A DNA stretch of 63,557 nucleotides from Casp-actino8 sp032118015 (GTDB taxonomy: Bacteria > Actinomycetota > Acidimicrobiia > Acidimicrobiales > Ilumatobacteraceae): the NCBI GenBank assembly GCA_032118015.1, contig JAULYE010000002.1, positions 1 through 63,557 of the forward strand, read 5' to 3'. Under the pieces are notes generated by a model, which searched no databases, had not been told where the DNA came from, and was given only the letters and a program-made list of their open reading frames with translations. The stretch's first letter is position 1, and each line of letters starts with the position of its first letter. A program made the translations under genes and the position numbers. Shown here one piece after another: positions 34,026-42,815 of the stretch.

Positions 34026-36593
34026 ATGGCTGCGATCCCTGACAAGCCTTCTCTGGACGGCATCGAATCACACTGGGACGGAGTCTGGTCCCAAGAGGCG
34101 ACCTACGGATTCGACCGTTCTGCTCATCGTGAGCAGGTCTTCGCCATCGACACTCCCCCACCGACCGTGAGCGGTTCGCTGCACATGGGTCATGTCTTTT
34201 CCTACACCCACACCGACACGATCGCTCGCTATCAGCGCATGCGCGGCAAGGACGTCTTCTACCCCATGGGTTGGGACGACAATGGGCTGCCGACGGAACG
34301 CCGCGTGCAGAATTACTTCGGCGTGCGATGCGATCCGGCGGTTGCCTATCAGCCCGATTTCCAGCCACCGTTTCGTGGCGACCCTCCCAAGGACCACCAG
34401 TCGGTTTCCATCTCCAGACCGAACTTCATCGAGTTGTGCAATGAACTCACACACCAGGACGAAAAAGTGTTCGAGGATCTCTTCCGCCGCCTCGGACTCT
34501 CCGTCGACTGGTCACTGTTGTACACCACGATCGAAGAGCGCAGTCGGAGAATCAGCCAGCAGGCATTTTTGAGAAACCTCGCCCGAGGCGAGGCCTACAC
34601 CCAAGAGGCGCCGACTCTCTGGGATGTGGACTTCCAGACTGCTGTCGCTCAAGCCGAACTGGAAGATCGCGAACGTCCCGGCGCGTATCACCAAGTGGCA
34701 TTCGCCCGCACCGATGGCGATGGCGACGTCATCATCGACACGACGCGACCCGTGCTCATCGCCGCATGTGTCGCCCTCGTTGCCCACCCCGATGACGAGC
34801 GCTACAAACCGCTCTTCGGTACGACGGTACGCACCCCGCTCTACGGAGTCGACGTTCCCGTCCTTGCACATCCGTTGGCTCAGCCGGACAAGGGAACCGG
34901 AATTGCCATGATCTGCACCTTCGGTGATCTCACCGACGTCATCTGGTGGCGCGAATTGAATCTGCCGACTCGGGCCATCATGGACCGTGCCGGACGCATC
35001 GTCATGACACCGCCTGCGGGGATCACGACTGATGCAGGTCTCGCAGCCTTTGCCGCCATTGCGGGCGCGAAGATCAACCAAGCGCAGAACACGGTTGTCG
35101 ATGCATTGCGAACCAGCGGGACACTCATAGGAGATCCGCGACCGATCGTGCATCCGGTGAAGTTCTACGAAAAGGGCGAGCGACCACTCGAGATCGTCAC
35201 CAGTCGTCAGTGGTACATCCGCAACGGAGGACGAGACGGAGATCTGCGGACATCCCTTCTCGAGCGCGGTCGCCAACTCCAATGGCATCCCGATCACATG
35301 CGTCACCGCTACTCGAACTGGGTGGAGGGGCTCAATGGCGACTGGCTGATCAGTCGACAACGCTTCTTCGGAGTACCGATCCCCGTTTGGTACCAATTGG
35401 ACTCCTCGGGGGAGCCCAACTACTCCGACCCGATCATCCCAGATGAGAGTTCGCTGCCGATCGACCCGTCCACAGACGTGCCGGCTGGCTACACCTCCGA
35501 TCAACGCGATCGCCCCGGAGGATTCTCGGGGGATCCCGATGTCATGGACACGTGGGCGACGTCGTCGCTCTCACCGCAGATCGCCGGCCGATGGGGAGAC
35601 GACGACGATCTGTTCACTCGAGTGTTCCCGATGGACATGCGCCCCCAGGGTCACGACATCATTCGAACGTGGCTGTTCAGCACCGTCGTACGTGCGCATT
35701 TCGAGCACGATTCGCTTCCGTGGTCGAACACGTCATTGTCCGGATGGATTCTCGATCCTGATCGCAAAAAGATGTCCAAGTCCAAGGGCAACGTCGTCAC
35801 GCCAATGGACCTGTTCGAGACCTTCGGCTCCGATGCCGTGCGCTATTGGGCGGCGAGCGCACGACCGGGAGTGGATACGGCCTTCAGCGAGGACCAGATG
35901 AAGGTCGGACGCAAGTTGGCGATGAAGTTGCTGAACGCCTCGAAGTTCGTCCTCAGTTTCCCGGTGCCGCCATCGGGTGCGACTCCGACTCACGCCATCG
36001 ACGTGGCAATGTTGGATCGCATTGCAGAGACCGTGCGTGAAGCGACACGAGCCTTCGAGGAATTCGACTACGCACGTGCTCTCGAGCGCACCGAAACGAC
36101 TTTTTGGTGGTTCTGTGACGACTACGTCGAGCTCGTCAAGGGTCGTGCATACAACTCACAAGGTGACGACGCTGCTGCGTCTGCTCTCGTCGCGATGCGA
36201 ATCGCTCTTTCAGCTCTGCAAAGACTGTTCGCTCCATTCATGCCGTTCACGACCGAGACCGTCTGGAGATGGTGGAACGAATCATCGATCCACTTGGCTG
36301 CCTGGCCGGACTCACAAGTCCTCGCAGCCTCGTCTTCGGATATTCCTGTATCAATGCTCGACGTTGCGGGAGACATCCTCGGTCAGATCAGGCGAGCCAA
36401 GACGGAAGCCAAGACATCGCAGCGCACTCCCGTTGCTCGGGCTCGAGTCCACTGCGATCCGCCGACACGCGCCATCTTCACCGCTGTGCGATCCGATCTC
36501 ACCGAGGCCGGAAGCGTGCAGGAATGGATCCTCATCGAGGAACCCGCTGACACACCAGTATTGGTCGAAGTCGAACTCGCTCCGTCGACATGA
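34026..36593 (+). CDS. valS: Valyl-tRNA synthetase
   Basis: Class I synthetase of 855 residues. It has the HIGH motif in PTVSGSLHMGHVFSYTHTD and MGWDDNGLPTERRVQ, the editing (CP1) domain with GTGIAMICTFGD, DMRPQGHDIIRTWLF before the active site, and KKMSKSKGNVVTPMDLFETFGSDAVRYW. The ATG at 34026 follows TAACCT (34012-34017) by 8 bases, the leaderless arrangement. The longer upstream frame is antisense to cysS and is rejected. A short C-terminal arm completes the protein. It is divergent from cysS. Confidence 0.95.
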   Translation: MAAIPDKPSLDGIESHWDGVWSQEATYGFDRSAHREQVFAIDTPPPTVSGSLHMGHVFSYTHTDTIARYQRMRGKDVFYPMGWDDNGLPTERRVQNYFGVRCDPAVAYQPDFQPPFRGDPPKDHQSVSISRPNFIELCNELTHQDEKVFEDLFRRLGLSVDWSLLYTTIEERSRRISQQAFLRNLARGEAYTQEAPTLWDVDFQTAVAQAELEDRERPGAYHQVAFARTDGDGDVIIDTTRPVLIAACVALVAHPDDERYKPLFGTTVRTPLYGVDVPVLAHPLAQPDKGTGIAMICTFGDLTDVIWWRELNLPTRAIMDRAGRIVMTPPAGITTDAGLAAFAAIAGAKINQAQNTVVDALRTSGTLIGDPRPIVHPVKFYEKGERPLEIVTSRQWYIRNGGRDGDLRTSLLERGRQLQWHPDHMRHRYSNWVEGLNGDWLISRQRFFGVPIPVWYQLDSSGEPNYSDPIIPDESSLPIDPSTDVPAGYTSDQRDRPGGFSGDPDVMDTWATSSLSPQIAGRWGDDDDLFTRVFPMDMRPQGHDIIRTWLFSTVVRAHFEHDSLPWSNTSLSGWILDPDRKKMSKSKGNVVTPMDLFETFGSDAVRYWAASARPGVDTAFSEDQMKVGRKLAMKLLNASKFVLSFPVPPSGATPTHAIDVAMLDRIAETVREATRAFEEFDYARALERTETTFWWFCDDYVELVKGRAYNSQGDDAAASALVAMRIALSALQRLFAPFMPFTTETVWRWWNESSIHLAAWPDSQVLAASSSDIPVSMLDVAGDILGQIRRAKTEAKTSQRTPVARARVHCDPPTRAIFTAVRSDLTEAGSVQEWILIEEPADTPVLVEVELAPST

Positions 36594-36598
36594 TGTGA

Positions 36599-36667
36599 AG
36601 TCCCAGGTCAGGACATGTCCAGGGACTCCGAGGGTGCGCCATGGCGGCACCCGTGCGCTGACAGCGC
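36599..36667. other. Three consecutive hairpins between valS and the LCP gene
   Basis: AGTCCC/GGGACT encloses GGACATGTCC (36599-36627). GGGTGC/GCACCC with inner GCC/GGC lies at 36632-36652. GCGCTG-A-CAGCGC lies at 36655-36667. None has a T-run. They could end valS transcription or act just upstream of the next promoter box (TAGGTT, 36681-36686). Confidence 0.55.
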
Positions 36668-36694
36668 CGTCGCCTGCCGATAGGTTGGCGGTTC

Positions 36695-37930
36695 GTGAAC
36701 ACGCCCGAGCTCGATGTCACAGCGCCCAAGCGTCGCCGCACATGGCCCCAGCGCCTCGTGTTGGGTTTCAACTCGTCTGTGGCCGCTGCATGTCTCATCG
36801 CCGCAGTGTTCGTCTATTACGGCAATGAAAAGGCCAACGATCGCAAAGTTGTCTCCATCATCGGTGGATCGACGCCCCTGACTCTCCCGCAGGCTTCGAT
36901 CTCTGGCCCACAGGGTGACGTCGTGGATCTCACAGCGAAGAACTTCCTCATCACCGGCAGCGACAACGGAGCATGTGTCGACCCGGACTCACCCTATGCA
37001 GGTGCGTTTGGAGACAGAACGGGCTTCGGTGAGCGAGCGGACACGATCATGGTGTTGCGTCTCGATCCAGCAACTGGGGCAGGAGCTGTGCTTTCGTTCC
37101 CACGTGACCTCTGGGTACGTCTCGGAGGCAAGACCACGAAGGGGCGAATCAACAGCGCTTTCAATCGTGACGACCCGAATCGACTGATCGTCACCATCTA
37201 CGACAACTTCGGTATCAAGATCGACCACTACGTGAACATCGACTTCTGTGCGTTCAAACAGATCGTTGATGCCGTCGGCGGAGTGAAGGTTCCTTTCAGT
37301 ACCCCGATCAAGGACGAAAACACGGGGCTGCTCATCGAAACGGCTGGGTGTCACAACTTCGGTGGTGAGGAGGGTCTTGCCTACGTCAGATCACGCAAAC
37401 TTCGTTCCTACGACGAGGAAAAGCGAGCTTGGATCACAGATGGCAATGCCGATCGCGGTCGCATCTCGCGACAGCAAGACTTCCTACGTCGAGCCATCCA
37501 AAAGGCGATCGATCGTGGAAGTGGCAGTCCTCGCATCGCCAAACAGCTCATCGATGCCGGCATCGAACACGTCATCCTCGACAACGCATTGACCGCAGGG
37601 AAGATCCTCGAACTGGCACTTGCAATGAAGGATCTGGATCCGGCAACCATGCGGACGTATCAGGTCGAAGGTGAGGGCACCAATGTTGGTGGACAGTCGG
37701 TCATCTTGCCGACTCTCGACTCCGAGACGATGGCACCGATCCTGGCAATCTTCCGCGGTGAAGCCTTCCTTGCATCTGCACCCGCTGAACAGACGATTGC
37801 GCCGGCCACGTCTGCAGATCCATCCACTGCCCCGTCTGATGTGACGGCATCATCGACTTCCATTCCCGACATTGATATCGAATCGAATGCCGTCGGGATC
37901 CTCCCTGCCGACGATCCCACCTGTCGCTGA
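36695..37930 (+). CDS. LytR-CpsA-Psr (LCP) family protein
   Basis: Membrane-anchored phosphotransferase family that attaches polymers such as arabinogalactan or teichoic acids to peptidoglycan. The 411-residue protein has a short cytosolic basic segment, one membrane helix (about residues 25-45) and the extracellular LCP domain. The domain shows GERADTIMVLRLDPATGAGAVLSFPRDLWV and INSAF, then VDAVGGVKVPF, EGLAYVRSRK, and DRGRISRQQDFLRRA with the pyrophosphate-binding arginines. A Thr/Ser/Ala-rich tail follows. The GTG at 36695 lies 8 bases after TAGGTT. Confidence 0.92.
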   Translation: MNTPELDVTAPKRRRTWPQRLVLGFNSSVAAACLIAAVFVYYGNEKANDRKVVSIIGGSTPLTLPQASISGPQGDVVDLTAKNFLITGSDNGACVDPDSPYAGAFGDRTGFGERADTIMVLRLDPATGAGAVLSFPRDLWVRLGGKTTKGRINSAFNRDDPNRLIVTIYDNFGIKIDHYVNIDFCAFKQIVDAVGGVKVPFSTPIKDENTGLLIETAGCHNFGGEEGLAYVRSRKLRSYDEEKRAWITDGNADRGRISRQQDFLRRAIQKAIDRGSGSPRIAKQLIDAGIEHVILDNALTAGKILELALAMKDLDPATMRTYQVEGEGTNVGGQSVILPTLDSETMAPILAIFRGEAFLASAPAEQTIAPATSADPSTAPSDVTASSTSIPDIDIESNAVGILPADDPTCR

Positions 37931-37945
37931 GGCGCCATGTCGTCA

Positions 37946-37967
37946 CGACGAGTCACTGCGCTCGTCG
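37946..37967. terminator. Hairpin between the LCP gene and the convergent VWA gene
   Basis: CGACGAG (37946-37952) pairs with CTCGTCG (37961-37967) around an 8-base loop, exactly in the gap between the two convergent genes. No T-run follows. Confidence 0.5.
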
Positions 37968-38966
37968 TCAGTCTCCGAGGACCTCTTGGATCGCAGCTGG
38001 GATGTCACTTGGACCATCAACGACTGCAAGGCGGGCTCCGACACGACTGGCGAATTGACGGGCTTCGAGGTCGTCTCCTGCGGGAGCAATGATCACGATC
38101 TCGTCGAGACTTCGAGCTGCAGCTTCGACATCTCCGTCGACTGTGGATCGGCAATCACTGAGAACCACCGTGATGCGACGTCCCGCTCTGCTCCGGCTCA
38201 ACTGCTCTGCCGCCGTGCGCAGTGCACCGGCAAGATCTGTCGTACCGAATCCGCGCAAGGCAAGCACATGGTTGACGACGATCTCGTTCCCCTTCGAAAC
38301 GTCTTGACTCTTGGCGACGACCACATCCTTGCCAAAAGCAATCACGCTGTAATCATCGGGACTTCGCCACGCTACGGCCGCTGCTGCCATTGCCGAGGTG
38401 GCCAAAGGACGACCACCCATCGAACCGCTGCGATCGACGAGAAGTGAGATCGCAGTACCAGGCTTGACCCAGTGGCGCACGCGTAACTCGTCGACATCGA
38501 GCGCCCGATGCGAGGCCCGCGCGTCGAGAATTTCCGTCATCGACGAGTCGATGTCGATGTCACCAGCGTCTGGCCGATAGCGCATTGTTGCCATCTTGCC
38601 GATCCCACGAGGACGAACCGGACCGCGTTTGGAGACATCGAGGAACAGCCGCCCCGCAAGCCGCCGGGCGATCTCACGCAGTGCCGGATCAGTTGCGCCC
38701 GTCAGATCAGCGAGGAGAGCGAGCATTGCATCGGCATCCTCGTTCATTCCCTCTTCGACAGCAGCCTCATCGAGTTCCCCGACTTCAGGCGACACCTGCT
38801 CGAACTGCGGATGTCGTGACAACTCACGTCGCGACAACGTCTTCTTCGAGGCCTCGCTCACGGCCTGATCGGCCGCTCCACCCTCGTGCGTCAGTGAGTC
38901 GCCCCCGTCGGGGCGCTCGCTTTTCCCCCACCACTGCCCGAAGCAGGGGCGAATACCTCGTTCCAC
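37968..38966 (-). CDS. VWA-domain protein (CoxE/MgChD-like partner of MoxR ATPase)
   Basis: A 332-residue cytosolic protein. Residues 30-160 are helical, with LSRRELSRHPQFEQVSPEVG and ALLADLTGATDPALREIARRLAGRLFLD. A von Willebrand A domain follows with a complete metal site DRSGSMGG (D178, S180, S182) and the downstream threonine in FGTTDLAGAL. Such VWA proteins work with MoxR-type AAA ATPases to mature or insert cofactors, as in CoxD/CoxE or Mg-chelatase I/D. The frame starts inside the MoxR gene (76-base overlap); a later start is possible but would cut conserved-looking residues. It is the last gene of the apparent alcohol dehydrogenase-MoxR-VWA operon. Confidence 0.87.
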   Translation of the reverse strand: MERGIRPCFGQWWGKSERPDGGDSLTHEGGAADQAVSEASKKTLSRRELSRHPQFEQVSPEVGELDEAAVEEGMNEDADAMLALLADLTGATDPALREIARRLAGRLFLDVSKRGPVRPRGIGKMATMRYRPDAGDIDIDSSMTEILDARASHRALDVDELRVRHWVKPGTAISLLVDRSGSMGGRPLATSAMAAAAVAWRSPDDYSVIAFGKDVVVAKSQDVSKGNEIVVNHVLALRGFGTTDLAGALRTAAEQLSRSRAGRRITVVLSDCRSTVDGDVEAAARSLDEIVIIAPAGDDLEARQFASRVGARLAVVDGPSDIPAAIQEVLGD

Positions 38967-39826
38967 AATTCAGTAACGATGTCCTCGGCTGTACGCGTAC
39001 TTCCTTCACGAACGCGCACCCGACCAGAGAGAGCTACGAGAGCGGCATCGAGACCGACACCAGCATCTGCGATCGTCGATGACCGCAGAGCAGCCAGGGA
39101 CTTGGCAACAGCAGCCATATCGATGGAACCGCGTACCGATGAACCGACTCTCAGATCGGGATGAGATCGTGTCCGCCGAACGAGTTCGACGACGAGAGCC
39201 ATCCACTCACTCGGGATGTCTGGCACATGGCGCGCCGTGATTTCGCGTTCGGTTCGATCCGACTGGTATCCGACCGAAACTCGACAGACACGGTCATAGA
39301 CGGCCCCCGAGATGCGCGCCGTTCCAACTGCATCGAAAGGGTTCATCGCTGCAACCAAGCGAAATCCTTCAGCAGCTGCGATACGTCCGAGCCTGGGAAC
39401 GTTGAGTTCACCTTCGCTCATCACAGTGATCAGGACGTTGAGGGTCTCTTCGGGAATACGGTTGATCTCTTCGACGTACAACAGCGACCCGTCGCGCATC
39501 GCCGTCACCAATGGACCGTCCACGAACACCGATGCTTCATACCCTTGCGTCAAGACTCGGGCCGGGTCGAAATGACCGCCGAGTCGGGCTGGTGTCAGCT
39601 CGGCATTGCCCTCGACGAACACGAAGCCGATCCCGAGTCCCTCGGCGACTGCGCGCAACAAGGTGCTCTTACCGGTGCCGGGGGGCCCTTCGAGAAGGAC
39701 ATGGCGACCCGCGTCCAGAGCAGCCACGACGAGTTCTACTTCGCGCCGACGGCCGATGACCGTGGATTCGAGGGATGAAAGCAATACGGCTCTGTTGGAG
39801 CCGAGAGTCGCAGGGCGCTCAGTCAC
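38891..39826 (-). CDS. MoxR/CoxD-type AAA+ ATPase
   Basis: A 311-residue AAA+ chaperone. The Walker A is GPPGTGKS (47-54), the Walker B LLYVEEINRIPEE, and the sensor region VAAMNPFDAVGTARIS, with the lid domain after about residue 220. MoxR proteins remodel metalloenzyme complexes together with VWA proteins. Here it starts only 15 bases after the stop of an NDMA-type alcohol dehydrogenase and overlaps the VWA gene, so the three are almost surely one transcript. That ties the pair physically to mycofactocin-dependent enzymes. The client is not known. Confidence 0.9.
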   Translation of the reverse strand: MTERPATLGSNRAVLLSSLESTVIGRRREVELVVAALDAGRHVLLEGPPGTGKSTLLRAVAEGLGIGFVFVEGNAELTPARLGGHFDPARVLTQGYEASVFVDGPLVTAMRDGSLLYVEEINRIPEETLNVLITVMSEGELNVPRLGRIAAAEGFRLVAAMNPFDAVGTARISGAVYDRVCRVSVGYQSDRTEREITARHVPDIPSEWMALVVELVRRTRSHPDLRVGSSVRGSIDMAAVAKSLAALRSSTIADAGVGLDAALVALSGRVRVREGSTRTAEDIVTELWNEVFAPASGSGGGKASAPTGATH

Positions 39827-39841
39827 GGGTTCTGCAGTCGT

Positions 39842-41002
39842 TCACGAATTGATGATGACGCCGCGGACATTGGTTCCATCGCGCATCGCGTCGTAACCCT
39901 CATTGATCTCGTCGAGGGTGTAGCGATTGGTGATCAACTCGTCCAACTTGAGTTGTCCCGCACGGTACATGTCGAGAAGTGCAGGGATATCGGCACGGGG
40001 ATTGAGCGATCCGAAGATCGTTCCCTTGATCTCCTTGTTCCACATTGCGAGGTTGAACAAGTTGATGTTCGCAGTCTCGCTTGCGATCGGCGAGATGGCG
40101 GTCACCACCACCGTTCCACCTTTGCCCGCGAGATTCATTCCCTCACCCATCATCTCGCCATGCAAGACGCCCGGAGTCATGATGACGCGATCGGCCATCT
40201 GTCCGTACGTCATCTCCATCACTGGCAACGTCGCCTCGGCCATGGAGGCATACGTGTGCGTTGCACCCATCTCCATGGCCTTCTCGCGCTTGAACTCGAC
40301 GGGATCCACGGCGATGATGCGCTTGGCGCCTGCCATGCGAGCACCTTGAACGGCATTCATCCCGATGCCACCACAACCGACCACCACAACCGTGTCACCG
40401 GCCTGGGTACCTGCGCGGTTCGTTGCCGATCCCCATCCGGTCGCGACTCCACATGACACGAGGGCGACACATTCGAGGGGAATGTCCTTTTCGACTTTGA
40501 TGATCGACTGTTCCGATACGCAGGAGTATTCGCTGAATGTTCCCACCTTGGCCATCAACGTCACTGGCTTGCCTTTGACGAAATGACGGTGCGTGTCGTC
40601 GGTGATCATGCCACCGACGAATGTCTTGGCACCGTTGTCGCACAGGTTCTGACGACCAGTCGAGCAATAGCGGCATCGGCCACACGATGGCACAAAGGAG
40701 GCCGATACGTGATCGCCGACTTGCACGCTGTGCACACCGGGTCCGACTTCGACAACGACACCGGCGCCCTCATGGCCACCAATGATCGGATAGAAGTCCT
40801 CGATCCCCATCAACGGCCAGACTTCCTTGGGAGGAACCATGTCACCGGTGACGAGGTGCTCATCACTGTGGCACAGCCCTGCAGCCTTCCAGTGGACGAT
40901 CACTTCACCAATTTTGGGAGCGTGGATCTCGATCTCTTCGATCTTCCACGGCTCGTTCAAACCCCACAGCACGGCCGCTCTGGATTTTCGGACTCCCGAC
41001 AT
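39842..41002 (-). CDS. NDMA-dependent (mycofactocin-type) zinc alcohol dehydrogenase 1
   Basis: Zinc medium-chain dehydrogenase of 386 residues. The catalytic zinc ligands are CHSDEH (C44) and GGHEGAGVV. The structural zinc set is CGRCRYCSTGRQNLC, the NAD motif VVVGCGGIGMNAV. A long insertion before the GGHEG motif (DMVPPKEVWPLMGIEDFY) resembles the Rxyl_3153 group of N,N-dimethyl-4-nitrosoaniline-dependent dehydrogenases. In that group NAD stays bound and mycofactocin is the proposed external electron carrier. It is followed by moxR after 15 bases and preceded by a second dehydrogenase after 138 bases. The native alcohol is unknown. Confidence 0.9.
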   Translation of the reverse strand: MSGVRKSRAAVLWGLNEPWKIEEIEIHAPKIGEVIVHWKAAGLCHSDEHLVTGDMVPPKEVWPLMGIEDFYPIIGGHEGAGVVVEVGPGVHSVQVGDHVSASFVPSCGRCRYCSTGRQNLCDNGAKTFVGGMITDDTHRHFVKGKPVTLMAKVGTFSEYSCVSEQSIIKVEKDIPLECVALVSCGVATGWGSATNRAGTQAGDTVVVVGCGGIGMNAVQGARMAGAKRIIAVDPVEFKREKAMEMGATHTYASMAEATLPVMEMTYGQMADRVIMTPGVLHGEMMGEGMNLAGKGGTVVVTAISPIASETANINLFNLAMWNKEIKGTIFGSLNPRADIPALLDMYRAGQLKLDELITNRYTLDEINEGYDAMRDGTNVRGVIINS

Positions 41003-41140
41003 GTCGTGACACCCCCTGTCGGCTCGACCTTCGGGCCAACAGCCACAACGCTATCCATCACCGCCTGGCGCGAACCATTCCGCTTCGATCTGAGGCTTCG
41101 GCCCAGCACCAGCACGTCAAAGTTACGCCGGCAGGAGAAA

Positions 41141-42253
41141 TCAGTCGTAGACGAGCACGCCGCGGATGTTCTCACCGCGCCGCATCGCCTCGTAGCCGTC
41201 ATTGACGCCCTCGAGCGGATACGTGCGGGTGACCAGGCTGTCGAGATCGAGCTGACCCTCGCGATACAGGCCGGCGAGCTTGGGAATGTCAGCTCGGGGG
41301 TTTCCGGATCCGAACAGGGACCCCACAACTTGCTTCTCCATCAACGTGACGTCGAGCAGATTGATCGTGGCCGACATTTCGAGGGCCGGATGGATGTTGG
41401 TGACGACGACTCGTCCGCGCTTGGAGGCCAGTGCCATGGCCTCAGCCATGACTGCACCTGATCCGACACCCATGGTCATGATCACCTTGTTGGCCATGGT
41501 TCCCCATGTGATGTCCTGCAACAGTGCGACTGCTTCGGTCATCGAAGAGGCCGTGTGAGTGGCGCCGAACTCCATCGCCTTTTCCCGCTTGAACTCGACG
41601 GGGTCGATGGCGACGATTCGCTTGGCACCTGCGAGCTTGGCTCCCTGGACAGCATTTGCCCCGATGCCACCGATGCCCACCACGACGACAGTGTCACCTG
41701 GCCTGGTTTCTGCTGCGTAGACCGCAGAACCCCAGCCAGTGACGACGCCACACCCGAGCAGGCACACCTTGTCGAGCGGAAGATCCTTTTCGATCTTGAT
41801 GCAACTCGCCTCGTTGACAACCGTGTGATGGGCAAAAGTTCCGAGCAGACACATCAATCCGAGATCCTGCCCGCGGGCGTGGTGTCGCGATCCACCGTCT
41901 GTGATCTGCCGTCCGATTCCCATCAAAGCTCCAAGATCGCACAGGTTCTGATGACCGGTCGAGCAACTCGGGCATCGACCGCATGAGGGAATGAAGCCGA
42001 ACACCACGTGGTCACCAGGTTCGAGCCAACTGACTCCCTCGCCTATCTTGCGCACGACCCCTGCACCTTCGTGCCCGCCGATGATCGGCAGTCCGAACGG
42101 AAGATCTCCAGTCACGAGATGCTCGTCGCTGTGGCACATGCCCGAGGCCTTCAACTCCACCAAAACCTCGCCGAACTTCGGCTCGTCGAGTTCGATCTCT
42201 TCGACACTCCATGGTGAGTTGAGCTCCCACAGAACTGCAGCTTTGGTCTTCAT
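41141..42253 (-). CDS. NDMA-dependent (mycofactocin-type) zinc alcohol dehydrogenase 2
   Basis: A 370-residue paralogue of the preceding dehydrogenase. It has CHSDEHLVTGDLPFG, GGHEGAGVVRKIG, the structural zinc set CGRCPSCSTGHQNLC, and VVVGIGGIGANAVQGAKLAGA. It lacks the insertion found in its paralogue. Both share DPVEFKREKAMEFGATHT and ARPRADIP-like ends (NPRADIPKL). Its start codon faces mftA across a 98-base divergent promoter, which supports a functional tie to mycofactocin. It probably heads the operon containing alcohol dehydrogenase 1, moxR and VWA. Confidence 0.9.
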   Translation of the reverse strand: MKTKAAVLWELNSPWSVEEIELDEPKFGEVLVELKASGMCHSDEHLVTGDLPFGLPIIGGHEGAGVVRKIGEGVSWLEPGDHVVFGFIPSCGRCPSCSTGHQNLCDLGALMGIGRQITDGGSRHHARGQDLGLMCLLGTFAHHTVVNEASCIKIEKDLPLDKVCLLGCGVVTGWGSAVYAAETRPGDTVVVVGIGGIGANAVQGAKLAGAKRIVAIDPVEFKREKAMEFGATHTASSMTEAVALLQDITWGTMANKVIMTMGVGSGAVMAEAMALASKRGRVVVTNIHPALEMSATINLLDVTLMEKQVVGSLFGSGNPRADIPKLAGLYREGQLDLDSLVTRTYPLEGVNDGYEAMRRGENIRGVLVYD

Positions 42254-42351
42254 CGTCCACCCCCGGATTCAGGCCGCAACGTCCCTGTGACGAGGCGACT
42301 CACCATTGGAACGGTAGTCGGTCGTCCACCGAATCGCGGTACGATTCCCCC
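42254..42351. promoter_or_regulatory. Divergent promoter of mftABC and the alcohol dehydrogenase operon
   Basis: This 98-base spacer has TACGAT at 42340-42345, six bases before the mftA ATG, so mftA is probably leaderless. The segment tcgtccacc occurs twice (about 42254 and 42322), near each end, and may be a shared regulator site. No gene for MftR, the usual TetR regulator, is in the window. Confidence 0.55.
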
Positions 42352-42519
42352 ATGAGCAATTCGACCGCGCAGGCACCGATCAGTGACACCGAGACGATCA
42401 CCCAGTCCGTGACTCAGACCGCATCGCAGACCGCTGATGTATCGCTGCAGCAGCCCGCAATCGAAGCCGAGATGCTGATCGAGGAGATCTCGATCGACGG
42501 CATGTGCGGCGTCTACTGA
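42352..42519 (+). CDS. mftA: Mycofactocin precursor peptide MftA
   Basis: A 55-residue peptide, Ser/Thr/Gln-rich at its N-terminus, that ends LIEEISIDGMCGVY. The C-terminal IDGMCGVY is the diagnostic core of mycofactocin precursors. MftC oxidatively decarboxylates and cross-links the terminal Val-Tyr, which becomes the redox cofactor. The ATG at 42352 directly follows a -10 box. mftB begins 17 bases after the stop and mftC after that, the canonical order. The gene is short and easily missed. The recognition rests on the exact C-terminus plus its neighbours and is very secure. Confidence 0.97.
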   Translation: MSNSTAQAPISDTETITQSVTQTASQTADVSLQQPAIEAEMLIEEISIDGMCGVY

Positions 42520-42536
42520 CCCGAAACTGCGCTCGA

Positions 42537-42815
42537 ATGGGCATCGCCCTCGACTCTCGCCTCGAGTTGCATCCCCAGGTGGCCGTGCGTCCCGAACCTT
42601 TTGGGGCTTTGGCCTATCACTACGGCAATCGCCGGTTGATTTTCCTCAAACACCCCGACGTCGTAGCTGTCGTTGAAGCTCTCGGTCGACACCACGACGT
42701 ACGGGCGGCGCTCGAAGCGTGCGGTGTGGAGGAGGATCGTTGGTCGATGTTCGTCCAAGCCCTTTCATCCCTCGAGAACTCGGAGATCATTCGTGAGCGC
42801 ATCACAGCTGGTTGA
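42537..42815 (+). CDS. mftB: Mycofactocin peptide chaperone MftB
   Basis: A 92-residue RiPP recognition element (PqqD-like fold) that binds MftA and presents it to MftC. It shows the family block LHPQVAVRPEPFGALAYHYGNRRLIFLK, then a helical end. The ATG at 42537 is preferred; the frame is also open from a GTG at 42504, but that would overlap mftA. Its 3' end overlaps mftC by 23 bases, which fits translational coupling. Length is normal for MftB. Confidence 0.94.
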   Translation: MGIALDSRLELHPQVAVRPEPFGALAYHYGNRRLIFLKHPDVVAVVEALGRHHDVRAALEACGVEEDRWSMFVQALSSLENSEIIRERITAG

